Below are positions 8,287-17,216 of a stretch of 64,000 bases of DNA, one piece after another. Made by a program: the position numbers and the translations under genes. This stretch comes from Rheinheimera sp. SA_1 (GTDB taxonomy: Bacteria > Pseudomonadota > Gammaproteobacteria > Enterobacterales > Alteromonadaceae), in NCBI RefSeq assembly GCF_001669775.1, contig NZ_LXWK01000015.1, positions 1-64,000 on the forward strand, written 5' to 3'. Every line of letters starts with the position of its first letter. The first letter of the stretch is position 1. A model generated the notes under the pieces. It was given only the letters and a program-made list of their open reading frames with translations. It made no database searches and was not told where the DNA came from.

Positions 8287-9213
8287 AAAAAAATGTTCAG
8301 CTTGCTGATTTGGATCAGTTACTTAGCGCTGGCAGCACCAGCCAAGAGCGCCGATTTTGCCTCGGTGCAATTACAGCAATTTCCCACCTTGCAACCCGTC
8401 AGTTTACAAGGACTTACCAACAACAAACCCACTTATGTGAAGTTGTGGGCCAGTTGGTGCCAGCCTTGCCTGGAGCAAATGCCGCATTTTCAACAGTTAC
8501 AACAAAGCTACGGCGACAAAGTCAATTTTGTCGCGATTAACATCAATATCAATGAACAACGTGATGCTATTCGGCAGGTGATCCAACGTTTTGGGCTGAC
8601 GATGCCAGTGTGGTTGGATCAACAAGGAAAAATCGCCGTGGCGCTGGGGCTGGTCGGTACGCCGATGTCGGTGCTGATTAACAGTCAGGGGCAACTGGTG
8701 TACACCACGCATGAATCTGATCAGGCGCTTGATAGTTTGTTGGGTAAACTCGCTGCCGGGCAACAGCTGCCGCCTGCCGACGATACCAGCATCTCAATCG
8801 CTGCCCAGCAGCAAATATTGGCACCTTTTGCCACAGGTGAACATCTGCTGTTTTTTACTGCCAGCTGGTGTGACTGGTATCTGGCAGAATCGCGGCCGGT
8901 CATGTCAGCCCACTGCAAACAGGCACAACAGGGTTTGAATAAGCTGGCAGCAGAGTTTCCCAAAGCGCATTGGCAAGGTGTGGTCAATCATTTATGGACA
9001 GATGACAAAGCACTGACCGATTTTATCGGGTTATATCAGCTGAAAGTGCCGTTTCAAATTGATACCGGCGGTGTGTTATTCCAGCATTTTAATGTACGTG
9101 AAATCCCGGTATTGCTGAAAATTAAAGATGGCAAAATAGTGACGCGGATCACTGATTTTAAAGATATGGCAAAAGTCCGTCTATCGGTGCAGCAGCAGTC
9201 AACATCGCTTTAA
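8284..9213 (+). CDS. Exported TlpA-like protein with two thioredoxin-fold domains
   Basis: 309 residues. An N-terminal signal peptide (MKKMFSLLIWISYLALAAPA, cleavage near SADF) is followed by a TlpA/ResA-type thioredoxin domain with the active site WASWCQPC. A second thioredoxin-like region starts near residue 180 with FFTASWCDWY, in which the CxxC is replaced by Cys-Asp-Trp-Tyr, and has later cysteines (SAHC) and a typical cis-proline strand (REIPVLL). The first domain should act as a periplasmic disulfide reductase; the second may be a non-redox or single-cysteine module. ATG 8284 is chosen over an upstream frame start (8191) because it gives a clean signal peptide and has GGAG. Partner proteins are unknown. 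Confidence 0.8.
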   Translation: MKKMFSLLIWISYLALAAPAKSADFASVQLQQFPTLQPVSLQGLTNNKPTYVKLWASWCQPCLEQMPHFQQLQQSYGDKVNFVAINININEQRDAIRQVIQRFGLTMPVWLDQQGKIAVALGLVGTPMSVLINSQGQLVYTTHESDQALDSLLGKLAAGQQLPPADDTSISIAAQQQILAPFATGEHLLFFTASWCDWYLAESRPVMSAHCKQAQQGLNKLAAEFPKAHWQGVVNHLWTDDKALTDFIGLYQLKVPFQIDTGGVLFQHFNVREIPVLLKIKDGKIVTRITDFKDMAKVRLSVQQQSTSL

Positions 9214-9249
9214 TTCCGGTACTGAGCCATCAACAAACGGCCTTATCAG

Positions 9250-10308
9250 CTAGTCGCCGAGTAGTCGTTGTTTTAAAGCCGCCGGCGATAAACCTGGCTT
9301 TTCGCCCTGCTCCAGATGTTTTATGAGTTCGACAATAGCGGAATTTACCGGCGTCGCAACGCCGGTTTGAATGCCAAGACGTTCAACGGCGCCATTCAGA
9401 TACATAACTTCGGTGCGCCGGCCGGCTTGTATATCGTCCCACATCGACGATCGGGCAAAGGGGTCGATCCGCAGCATTTGCCCGGCCAGTAATTTAAACA
9501 GCGGTGTGGGTAAGCGCAGCAAGGTGGGTAACCAACGGTTTGGCAAGCGGGTTAAGCTGCCAGGTGAGATCTGTAGCGCCTGGCAGACATTCAGCCATTC
9601 CTGCATCGCGGCCGCCAGCACCTGGCGTAAATCACGGTTTTGTAGTTGTTGCTTCAGCGGTAAATCACTAATGGCATTCAGTGCATTGTTTAAATTTAAC
9701 AACAGCTTACCGTATTCCACTGCCTGCATATCGGCTGCGAACACCAGCGGCAGCCGGTGCCGTGCCAAAATAGCCGCCAGATATTGCAGGCGGTGATCAA
9801 CACTAAGAGGCCAGATTAAATCACCTCCACTGGCCATCGAAAAGGTGCCGGCACTGGTTTTCACCACGTTAAAAGGCACTATGGCGCGATAAATCGGGTT
9901 TGGCAGTTCATTTTCCAGCATCACACTGATGCCAACGCCATTTTGCAGCGCTATCACCGGTACATCCGGACGGATAAATTTTTTCAGTTGTGGAATTAAA
10001 TGCGGCAGGCTGGTGGCTTTGACGGTCAGCAGAACTACATCACATTCAATCAGACTGACCATCGAAGTAAAAAAGGCCGGTGCATTGACCGTCAGATTTT
10101 GCCCAGCAAAACTGGCGGTCAGGCCGTAAGCAGCCAGTTCAATCGCTAAAGCTTCACGGCCGAAAAACTGCACCGCTAAGGCTTTATCCTGACTCAGCAC
10201 TGCCCCCAAAAAACAACCGACAGCCCCGGCGCCGACAATACCCAAGGTACTGTGAAGTGCCGCACTTTGGGTTTGTTGCTCCGGTAAACTGTCGGTATGA
10301 CTGGGCAT
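9250..10308 (-). CDS. Ketopantoate reductase family protein (PanE/ApbA-like)
   Basis: 352 residues. The dinucleotide-binding loop IVGAGAVGCFLG lies at about residues 24-35, followed by VVLLTVKATSLPHLIPQL and ALQNGVG, as in PanE, which reduces 2-dehydropantoate to pantoate with NADPH in coenzyme A synthesis. The C-terminal domain contains the family stretch FARSSMWDDIQAGRRTEV, with the conserved Ser and Asp near the substrate. Length is about 50 residues more than E. coli PanE, mostly at the N-terminus (about 20 polar residues before the Rossmann fold, so a later start is possible). It lies 12 bp downstream of the DAHP synthase gene on the same strand and is probably co-transcribed. It could also be a paralogue acting on another 2-oxo acid. 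Confidence 0.8.
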   Translation of the reverse strand: MPSHTDSLPEQQTQSAALHSTLGIVGAGAVGCFLGAVLSQDKALAVQFFGREALAIELAAYGLTASFAGQNLTVNAPAFFTSMVSLIECDVVLLTVKATSLPHLIPQLKKFIRPDVPVIALQNGVGISVMLENELPNPIYRAIVPFNVVKTSAGTFSMASGGDLIWPLSVDHRLQYLAAILARHRLPLVFAADMQAVEYGKLLLNLNNALNAISDLPLKQQLQNRDLRQVLAAAMQEWLNVCQALQISPGSLTRLPNRWLPTLLRLPTPLFKLLAGQMLRIDPFARSSMWDDIQAGRRTEVMYLNGAVERLGIQTGVATPVNSAIVELIKHLEQGEKPGLSPAALKQRLLGD

Positions 10309-10320
10309 AATGCCTGCTGG

Positions 10321-11670
10321 TTATTTACGAACGCTTTGCAGAGTATCCGCAATCAAAAACGCTAATTCCAGTACCTGATCAGCATTTAACCTTGGGTCAC
10401 ATTGCGTCAGGTAACGTTTGCTTAAATCGTTTTCAGACAAACCATAAGCACCACCGGTACATTCGGTGACGTGCTCACCGGTCATCTCCAGGTGGATACC
10501 ACCGGCATGGCTGCCTTCGGCCTGATGTACCTGAAAGAAGTTGCGGATCTCACGCAAAATTGCTTCAAAATCACGGGTTTTATAATCGTTGCTGGCTTTG
10601 ACGGTATTACCGTGCATCGGATCTGAACTCCAGACCACCTTCCGTCCTTCCCGCTGCACCCGACGTACTAAAGCTGGTAATTTATCTGCTAATTTATCGG
10701 CGCCCATCCGGGTGATCAGTGTCAGCCGTCCAGGGATATTCTCCGGGTTAAGCTGGTCAATGAGCCGGATCAGATCCAGTTCATCCATGCCAGGGCCAAC
10801 TTTCACCCCGATAGGGTTATGAATACCACGGAAGAATTCGATATGCGCGTGATCAAGCTGCCGGGTACGTTCGCCAATCCACACCATATGTGCCGAGCAG
10901 TCGTACCACAAACCGGTCAGCGAATCACGGCGGGTCAAAGCCTCTTCGTAATTCAATAACAAAGCTTCATGCGAGGTATAGAGCGTAGTTTCGCGAATTG
11001 AAGGCGAATTTTGCGCACTGATGCCGCAAATTTCCATAAAACGCAACGCTTCCTGAATACGCTGCGCAATATCCTGATACCGGCCTTTCAGTGGGTTCGA
11101 CTCGACAAAACCCATATTCCAGCGGCTGACCTGATGTAAATCAGCCAGACCACCTTGGGCAAAAGCCCGCAGCAGGTTCAGCGTTGACGCCGAATGATGG
11201 TACGCCGTTAATAACCGGTTTGGATCCGGTTTACGGGCTGCCGCATTAAATTCAAAGCTATTGACGATATCGCCACGATAGCTTGGGTGACTGACGCCAT
11301 CGATGGTTTCTAAATCACTCGAACGTGGTTTGGCATATTGCCCCGCCATCCGCGCCACTTTCACTACCGGACAACCACCGGCGAATGTTAATACCACCGC
11401 CATTTGCAATAACACTTTAAAGGTATCGCGAATTTTGGGCGCATTAAAGTTACTAAAGCTTTCCGCACAATCGCCGCCTTGCAGTAAGAAGGCTTTGCCT
11501 TCGGCCACCTGGCCTAACTGACTAAAGAGATCACGGGTTTCCTGAGCGAATACTAAAGGCGGAAACGAATGCAGCTGTTGCTCCACGTTTGCCAATAAGT
11601 TCAGGTCATCGTAAGAAGGTTGTTGTTGGATGGGAAGTGCTCGCCAACTTTGAGGCGTCCAGGTGTTCAC
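10321..11670 (-). CDS. Class-II 3-deoxy-7-phosphoheptulonate (DAHP) synthase
   Basis: 449 residues. It catalyses the first step of the shikimate pathway, joining phosphoenolpyruvate and erythrose-4-phosphate. The plant/type-II family marks are [12 protein letters not shown] (metal-binding Cys), [60 protein letters not shown] and [10 protein letters not shown]. The start is GTG at 11668-11670, preceded by AGGAT at good spacing. Type-II enzymes are not related in sequence to E. coli AroG/F/H, and feedback control cannot be read from sequence. The 199-bp leader to the next gene contains a TTAGCG/CGCTAA palindrome near 11760 but no clear attenuator. Confidence 0.9.
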   Translation of the reverse strand: MNTWTPQSWRALPIQQQPSYDDLNLLANVEQQLHSFPPLVFAQETRDLFSQLGQVAEGKAFLLQGGDCAESFSNFNAPKIRDTFKVLLQMAVVLTFAGGCPVVKVARMAGQYAKPRSSDLETIDGVSHPSYRGDIVNSFEFNAAARKPDPNRLLTAYHHSASTLNLLRAFAQGGLADLHQVSRWNMGFVESNPLKGRYQDIAQRIQEALRFMEICGISAQNSPSIRETTLYTSHEALLLNYEEALTRRDSLTGLWYDCSAHMVWIGERTRQLDHAHIEFFRGIHNPIGVKVGPGMDELDLIRLIDQLNPENIPGRLTLITRMGADKLADKLPALVRRVQREGRKVVWSSDPMHGNTVKASNDYKTRDFEAILREIRNFFQVHQAEGSHAGGIHLEMTGEHVTECTGGAYGLSENDLSKRYLTQCDPRLNADQVLELAFLIADTLQSVRK

Positions 11671-11869
11671 GTTGTGTATCCTATTAAGGTTATGATCGGT
11701 GCTAATAAATGGGTTATTTAATTCACTTTGGCTGTTAATCCGCAGACAAAGTAAATTTATTAGCGGCCAATTTCAATCGCTAAATGAGGTTACCTGGCAA
11801 TTTAGCCGTCTATAGCTGAATTAATAACCAAAACACCAGTTGCAAAGGACCGCTCTTGCTACTTTCGCC

Positions 11870-12349
11870 TTACTTTTTGGAAAGCATAGCTTGTTGCTGC
11901 AGCGACATCAGCAAGTGTTCACAGCTGGTCTGAATCATCTGCAGCACCAGTTCAAAACCACGAATACCACCGTAATATGGGTCCGGTATTTCCTGTTGTT
12001 TGGCAAAATCCGGATGGTAACTCATCAGTAATTTCAGTTTATGCTGCTGCTCTGGTGGACAACGGCGTTTCAGCGCCGCAAGGTTTTCCAGATCCATCGC
12101 CAGAATCAAATCGTAATAAGCAAAGTCCGCAGTTTGCACCGGCCTGGACTGAATGCCTTTAAAGTTATAGTCGCTGGCGGCATTGATACTTCTGGGATCC
12201 GGTGCCGCTCCTTTATGACTAGCGCTGGTACCCGCCGACTCTACTTCACAGCGGAAGTTTTCAGCAGCAGCCAGTTGACGGAATACCGCATGGGCGGTTG
12301 GTGAGCGGCAAATATTGCCAAGGCAAACAAAGAGTAATTTCATGGACAT
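11870..12349 (-). CDS. Low-molecular-weight protein-tyrosine phosphatase
   Basis: 159 residues. The phosphate-binding loop FVCLGNICRSPTAH (C-x5-R-S near the N-terminus) and the general-acid loop DPYYGG (near residue 121) define the LMW-PTP family. Such cytosolic enzymes either remove phosphate from tyrosine in bacterial tyrosine kinases (Wzb/Etk-type pairs) or act on small phosphate esters. There is no tyrosine kinase or capsule gene nearby, so this looks like the stand-alone housekeeping type. Start ATG at 12347-12349 is divergent from the MoxR operon across a 154-bp spacer. Confidence 0.9.
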   Translation of the reverse strand: MSMKLLFVCLGNICRSPTAHAVFRQLAAAENFRCEVESAGTSASHKGAAPDPRSINAASDYNFKGIQSRPVQTADFAYYDLILAMDLENLAALKRRCPPEQQHKLKLLMSYHPDFAKQQEIPDPYYGGIRGFELVLQMIQTSCEHLLMSLQQQAMLSKK

Positions 12350-12503
12350 CTATCCCTAATGACAGAGCGGCCAGTATACGAAGTTTAGACTCTGTTGCCA
12401 AAAATTAACCGCCAAATTAGCCGCCAATTTTACCTAAATAGCGATGGTTTTGCTAAGCTGGCAGATAACCGTGTTTTCGTCAGTTTTCTAAACAGGTGAG
12501 TCA

Positions 12504-13412
12504 GTGCATACAGAAATTCAGCTCGTCGAACAACAACTTAACCGGATTATCTTAGGTAAACCGCAACAAATCCGGCTGGCGTTAACCTGCCTGCTGGCCG
12601 AAGGGCATTTACTGTTGGAAGATTTGCCCGGCATGGGCAAAACCACGCTCGCCCATGCGCTGGCCGAAAGTCTTGGTTTAAGTTACCGCCGGGTACAGTT
12701 TACCAGCGATTTATTACCGGCCGATTTAACCGGTTTCAGCATTTTTGATGCCCGTTCACAGCAATTTAGTTTCCAGCCCGGCCCGGTTTTCAGCCAGGTG
12801 TTGCTGGCCGATGAAATTAACCGCGCCAGCCCGAAAACCCAAAGTGCATTGTTAGAAGCAATGGAAGAACATCAGGTGTCGGTTGATGGTGAAACCAGGC
12901 CGTTACCGGCACCGTTTTTTGTGATTGCGACCCAAAACCCGTTATTTCATAGCGGAACGAACGCACTTCCGGAATCACAACTCGACCGGTTTTTAATCCG
13001 TCTGAGTCTGGGCTTCCCCGACCGCGACGCCGAATTACAGTTATTGCAACAAGATGCCAGCGCCAGCCAGCATCGAATAGTGCCGGCATTGCTGAGTACC
13101 GAGCGCTTAATTGCGTTACAGCAACAAATTCCACGGCAGCAAATTAGCGATGAAGTACTGGGGTATGTACTGGATTTAATTGGTCACAGCCGTAAACGCA
13201 GTGACATGTTGCCGCTTTCCCCCCGCGCGGCCAAAGGCCTGGTGCGCGCCGCCAAAGCTTATGCATTTTTACAGCAGCGCAGTTTTGTCACTGCTGACGA
13301 TATTCAGGCGGTTTTTCCGGCCGTGGCCGAACACCGCTTACAACCAAGGCAGCAACAACAATATGCCGGTCTTGCCCAGCAACTGTTGCTGGAAACGCCA
13401 TGTTTGGTTTGA
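12504..13412 (+). CDS. MoxR-family AAA+ ATPase
   Basis: 302 residues. Walker A LPGMGKTTLAHALA (about 41-54), Walker B VLLADEINRASP, sensor FFVIATQNP and the C-terminal lid RAAKGLVRAAKA are all intact. MoxR ATPases are chaperone-like and usually encoded with DUF58 and transglutaminase or VWA proteins, exactly as here. GTG is the start, with AGGTGAG upstream. The 3' end overlaps the DUF58 gene by 13 bp, showing a tight operon of three genes (12504-16332). What the system assembles in this organism is unknown. Confidence 0.9.
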   Translation: MHTEIQLVEQQLNRIILGKPQQIRLALTCLLAEGHLLLEDLPGMGKTTLAHALAESLGLSYRRVQFTSDLLPADLTGFSIFDARSQQFSFQPGPVFSQVLLADEINRASPKTQSALLEAMEEHQVSVDGETRPLPAPFFVIATQNPLFHSGTNALPESQLDRFLIRLSLGFPDRDAELQLLQQDASASQHRIVPALLSTERLIALQQQIPRQQISDEVLGYVLDLIGHSRKRSDMLPLSPRAAKGLVRAAKAYAFLQQRSFVTADDIQAVFPAVAEHRLQPRQQQQYAGLAQQLLLETPCLV

Positions 13413-14326
13413 CCTTACAACAACCAAAACGCTGGTTTAAACAACGCATGTGGCAGTGGCTGGCAAAGCGTCAGCCCGCTGCTTCCAAGCTGAAACTGCA
13501 GCAACGGTTTTTATTTGTATTTCCAACCAGCTATGGGTTTTCCCTACTTGGTTTAGTTTTGTTGTTGTACTTGCTTGGTACCAACTATCAGAACAATCTG
13601 ATTTTGCTACAAAGTTACTTTTTAATTGGATTGCTGCTGCTCAGTATTATGCTGAGTTTTCGTAACCTCAGTGGTTTAACCCTGAGTGCGACGTCGCCAC
13701 CGGCAGTGTTTCAGGGGGAAGATATCAGCGTTACCCTGCTTCTGACCGAGCAACAACACCGCCAACAAATTCTGTTTCAGCTCGACGCCTTCTCACTGCT
13801 ATGCCCTCAATTGCCCGACACTTTGATGTTAAAACTGCCCGCAACAGCCCGCGGTTATTACCAGCTGCCAAGAATTGCCGTTAGCACCGTGCATCCATTC
13901 GGGTTGGTGCGCTGTTGGTGTTATCCATTATTACAGCAACATTATTGGGTCTATCCGAAGCCGCAACATCAGGACAATTATCTGCCACCTGATGCTGATG
14001 CCGGCGAATTACAATGGTCGCATTTAAGCCCTTATCAGGCAGGCGACCCGCTACAGCGCATCGACTGGAAACGGCTGGCTCGTCAACCACAACAGCCGGT
14101 GGTGAAAGTCTTCAGCAATGTGTTGCCGGAGCAACAGCGGCTGCTGACATTACCGCCATTAACCGGTGTTGCATTGGAAATAGCGCTGTCGGATCTGTGT
14201 GCGCAGATCATCGAACTCAGTCAGGCGCGGCAAAGTTATGCCTTGCAGTTACCCAATCAACTGATTGAATTTGGGACAGGTCCAGAGCATCGCCGCCGTT
14301 GTCTGGAGGCGTTAACTTTATGCTGA
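13400..14326 (+). CDS. DUF58 domain membrane protein
   Basis: 308 residues. Two adjacent membrane segments (about 45-90, GLVLLLYLLGTNYQNN and LIGLLLLSIMLSF) are followed by a cytosolic or periplasmic region. The DUF58 hallmark YQAGDPLQRIDWKRLARQ lies near residues 213-230. DUF58 proteins carry a VWA-like fold and work with MoxR ATPases. The gene starts inside the end of the MoxR gene and ends inside the start of the transglutaminase gene (ATGCTGA overlap), implying translational coupling. The function beyond the complex is unknown. Confidence 0.85.
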   Translation: MFGLTLQQPKRWFKQRMWQWLAKRQPAASKLKLQQRFLFVFPTSYGFSLLGLVLLLYLLGTNYQNNLILLQSYFLIGLLLLSIMLSFRNLSGLTLSATSPPAVFQGEDISVTLLLTEQQHRQQILFQLDAFSLLCPQLPDTLMLKLPATARGYYQLPRIAVSTVHPFGLVRCWCYPLLQQHYWVYPKPQHQDNYLPPDADAGELQWSHLSPYQAGDPLQRIDWKRLARQPQQPVVKVFSNVLPEQQRLLTLPPLTGVALEIALSDLCAQIIELSQARQSYALQLPNQLIEFGTGPEHRRRCLEALTLC

Positions 14327-16332
14327 GCAGTCCTTTACAGCTGCGGTTGTGGCTGGTGCAACTGGCGTTACTGGTACTGTTAGCCGATGCTTTTATGCTG
14401 TGGAGTCTTGGTATCTATGCCATGTTACTACTGGCAAAACTGCCACAGCTGTATTCGCCGCAACCACAATCGTTGCGGCCGGTCTGGAGTTTAACGCTGT
14501 CGAATGTGATGGCGACGTTGATTGTTGCTGCTTTGCTGCTGTTTAATCTCAGTGGTGGTTTATTGCATCTGATGATCCATTTTTTACTGCTGGCAGCAAT
14601 ATTGCGGTTACTCGGCTTTCGAAATAACGAACTGGCGGATTTTCGCCAGCTCAATTGGGTACATTATTTTTTAATCGCCTGCTGCTTTATCCTCAATCAG
14701 TCATTAGCCATGGCGTTATTGATTTTCGCTCTGTTGCTGCTGCAGCTGTCCTGTCATTACCTGGGTTTTGCCGCGAACGGCAGCCGCCTGCCACTGAACA
14801 ATGCATTAAAATTGTCATTGTGGTTTGTACCACTGTGGCTGGGATTGTTTTTGGTATTCCCACGCTTGTCGCCGTTGTGGCAGCTTCCCCTCAGTCAGCA
14901 GGCCACCACCGGATTGGGCGACGAGCTCAATCCCGGTAGCATCGAGCAACTGGTTGAAAGTGATGAACTGGCATTTCGGGTCGAATTTAGCGGTTCGCGG
15001 CCGGGTCCTGCGGAACTGTATTGGCGGGCGCGGATTTACGACCAGTTTGACGGTCGCAGCTGGCGCATGTCCGAGCGAGCCGAACCGGCTCGTTTTGATG
15101 GTTTGCGGGCACCACCACCTTCGATCACCGGCTACCGGCTAGTGGCGGAACCGCATCAGCAACGGCATCTTTTCAGTTTGGGGATTCCGCTGCAGGTGCC
15201 TGGAGACTTGCGTGTGAATACTCAGGGTTTGTTATCAACCCGTCAGCCGCTGAGCCAACGCAGCAGTTTCAACTTGCGCAGTGCCTTGTTACCGCTGCCA
15301 TCGGAGCCTGGATTGCAATATTCCTGGATTGCGCCAGCCAGAATTACAGCAAAAAACCGACCCGCGAAGACCCCTCCTTCGCTGGCACAATACCTGGCGC
15401 TGCCAGACGGCAATCCGGAAACCCGGGCGCTGGCGGCAAAACTGGCCAGTGAAGCACAAACCCCCCAGGCTTTGGTCGCTTTAATTGGTCGGCACTTGCA
15501 ACAAGGTTATCGTTATACGCTGACGCCGCCACCACTCACCGGCCAGCAAATCGATCAGTTTTTATTTAAAAGTCAGGCTGGTTTTTGTAGTCATTATGCC
15601 TCCGCCACTAGTTTTATATTGCGCGCTGCCGGGGTTCCCAGCCGGATTGTCGGAGGCTACCTTGGCGGAGAATGGCGGGACAATGCCAGTTATTTGCAGG
15701 TTCGCCAGCGTGATGCTCACGCCTGGGTCGAATATTTACAGGACGGCCAGTGGCGACGATTTGATCCAACGTTGATGGTCGAGCCAGATCGGTTAAACAG
15801 CAGCCTGGATCAGCTGTTATCTGCAGCTGAGTTGTTAAGATTGCAAGGCAATTGGGCAGAGCGGATGGCCTGGAGTAAACGACTGTTGCAACAGCTGGAA
15901 GACTTAGATTATTACTGGTCACGTTGGGTATTGGGGTTTGACACGGATCGACAACAGGATTTATTAGCAACACTAAAACAGTGGTTACAACAATTACAGC
16001 TACTCGACTGGCGTTTTTTAATGAAGATTTTGTTGGTGCTCCTGACTTTGCCATTGTTGTTGTTGGCTTTGCGTCACTGGCAGCAGCGGCGCCGGCAACC
16101 GATACCGCTGTGGCTACAACAGCAATTATTGCCGTTTGCCCGTAAATCACCAGAGTTGACGATGCAGCAGTTTTTAAGGCAATTATCCAGTTCGTTTCCA
16201 CAGGCACAGGACGAAATTAGAGCGGTTGATGAAAGTTATCAGCGGTTGATGTTTGCTGAAGAAACAACTGTTTTGCCGCAGTTAAAACGGCAGACAAAAC
16301 AGTTGCGAAAAGCGTTACGACGGCCAACTTAA
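14320..16332 (+). CDS. tgpA: TgpA-like transglutaminase with DUF3488 and DUF4129 parts
   Basis: 670 residues from ATG 14320 (CTGGAGG ten bases upstream). About six N-terminal membrane segments (DUF3488) precede a periplasmic transglutaminase-like core with the catalytic triad: Cys in AGFCSHYASATSF, His in RDAHAWVEY and Asp in RFDPT. One further membrane helix (KILLVLLTLPLLLLAL) is followed by a short cytosolic tail like DUF4129. It matches Pseudomonas TgpA, an essential inner-membrane protein encoded after MoxR and DUF58 genes. Predicted role: a protein- or peptide-crosslinking or peptidase-like step at the cell envelope. Confidence 0.85.
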   Translation: MLSSPLQLRLWLVQLALLVLLADAFMLWSLGIYAMLLLAKLPQLYSPQPQSLRPVWSLTLSNVMATLIVAALLLFNLSGGLLHLMIHFLLLAAILRLLGFRNNELADFRQLNWVHYFLIACCFILNQSLAMALLIFALLLLQLSCHYLGFAANGSRLPLNNALKLSLWFVPLWLGLFLVFPRLSPLWQLPLSQQATTGLGDELNPGSIEQLVESDELAFRVEFSGSRPGPAELYWRARIYDQFDGRSWRMSERAEPARFDGLRAPPPSITGYRLVAEPHQQRHLFSLGIPLQVPGDLRVNTQGLLSTRQPLSQRSSFNLRSALLPLPSEPGLQYSWIAPARITAKNRPAKTPPSLAQYLALPDGNPETRALAAKLASEAQTPQALVALIGRHLQQGYRYTLTPPPLTGQQIDQFLFKSQAGFCSHYASATSFILRAAGVPSRIVGGYLGGEWRDNASYLQVRQRDAHAWVEYLQDGQWRRFDPTLMVEPDRLNSSLDQLLSAAELLRLQGNWAERMAWSKRLLQQLEDLDYYWSRWVLGFDTDRQQDLLATLKQWLQQLQLLDWRFLMKILLVLLTLPLLLLALRHWQQRRRQPIPLWLQQQLLPFARKSPELTMQQFLRQLSSSFPQAQDEIRAVDESYQRLMFAEETTVLPQLKRQTKQLRKALRRPT

Positions 16333-16347
16333 CATTGGAGCTGCAGG

Positions 16348-16587
16348 CTATTCACCAGCAGACAGGATCCGCAGTGCCGTCTGCACATGCTCGGCACAGT
16401 GTCTTCCAAGATCCGTCAAATAACCGCCATCTTCATGGGTAACCAGGCCTTTTTTGTATAGTCTGGCAACGGCCGCCAGACTTTCCGGATCAGCAGATTT
16501 ATGTGCTTTGATCCCTTCCAGACTTGTATCGAGATTAAATAAATTCAAAATCCGGATCTCAGCATTTAATTCGGCATTAACTGGCAT
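16348..16587 (-). CDS. TIGR02647 family small protein
   Basis: 79 residues. It resembles the TIGR02647 family of small gammaproteobacterial proteins (ELNAEIRILNLFNL at the start, then a winged-helix-like ARLYKKGLVTHEDGGYLTD, GRHCAEHVQ). The family is predicted to bind DNA but has no demonstrated role. It starts at ATG 16585-16587 after an AAGGAG ribosome-binding site and converges with the tgpA-like gene, 15 bp apart. Confidence 0.7.
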   Translation of the reverse strand: MPVNAELNAEIRILNLFNLDTSLEGIKAHKSADPESLAAVARLYKKGLVTHEDGGYLTDLGRHCAEHVQTALRILSAGE

Positions 16588-16649
16588 ATCGACTCCTTAA
16601 AATGATTGCAGTTCAACCATAGCCGCAGCAGGCGGCAAATGGCAAGCAA

Positions 16650-17207
16650 TTAATTCAATGCATCGTCACGCCAGAATTTGGTGCCTTTTATCGTCGCCTG
16701 CAAGGCCAGACCCGATTCAGTCAGCTGATAAATAGTGATGTTATCAACGGTAATCTCGCCGCCGATGGCATCTCCTTTATCTTTGGCTTTGGCCGCAGCG
16801 TCCAGCTGTCCGCCAAAAGCCCAACCATGATCGACAAAACGGCGTAAGGCATCGGCATTGTGGAACACAAACACCAACCGGTAATCTTTGGCGCCGATCC
16901 CAAGACCCACACCTAACTCGCCCATTTTCATGTAAGTGACAGCGCCATTATTGCTGTGCACCACACCATAACCGCCGCCGGCACTGGCAAATATAAGATT
17001 GATATTGGCGTTACTGAACACCGCATAACCGGCTGCACGTTCAATGGTGTCGGCGGCATAAGGTTTGTCCCGGTAGAGCTCGTTTAAGGTGTTAGCGCGC
17101 ATATTTTCAATTGACTGGCGCTGCTGCGCGACCGATTTGCCATGATGACTGGCACAACCGCTCAGCAGCAACATCACAGATATGCATAGGGTAAGCATAA
17201 ACTTCAT
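16650..17207 (-). CDS. SYLF/Ysc84-domain lipoprotein
   Basis: 185 residues. An N-terminal signal with lipobox LLLSGC (lipidated Cys near residue 18) is followed by a SYLF (Ysc84) lipid-binding domain: AAGYAVFSNANINLIFASAG, GYGVVHSN, TYMKMGELGVGLG and YRLVFVFHNADALRRFVDHG. Bacterial SYLF proteins are periplasmic lipoproteins thought to bind phospholipid. It is transcribed on the same strand as, and 9 bp after, the tricorn-like protease gene, so the two probably form one transcript. Partners are unknown. Confidence 0.85.
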   Translation of the reverse strand: MKFMLTLCISVMLLLSGCASHHGKSVAQQRQSIENMRANTLNELYRDKPYAADTIERAAGYAVFSNANINLIFASAGGGYGVVHSNNGAVTYMKMGELGVGLGIGAKDYRLVFVFHNADALRRFVDHGWAFGGQLDAAAKAKDKGDAIGGEITVDNITIYQLTESGLALQATIKGTKFWRDDALN

Positions 17208-17216
17208 GGTGGTTTC

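Noticed and set aside
15614-16207. 197-residue open frame antisense to the transglutaminase gene
   Set aside because: Alanine/valine/threonine-rich shadow of codon bias; the sense strand encodes the catalytic triad.
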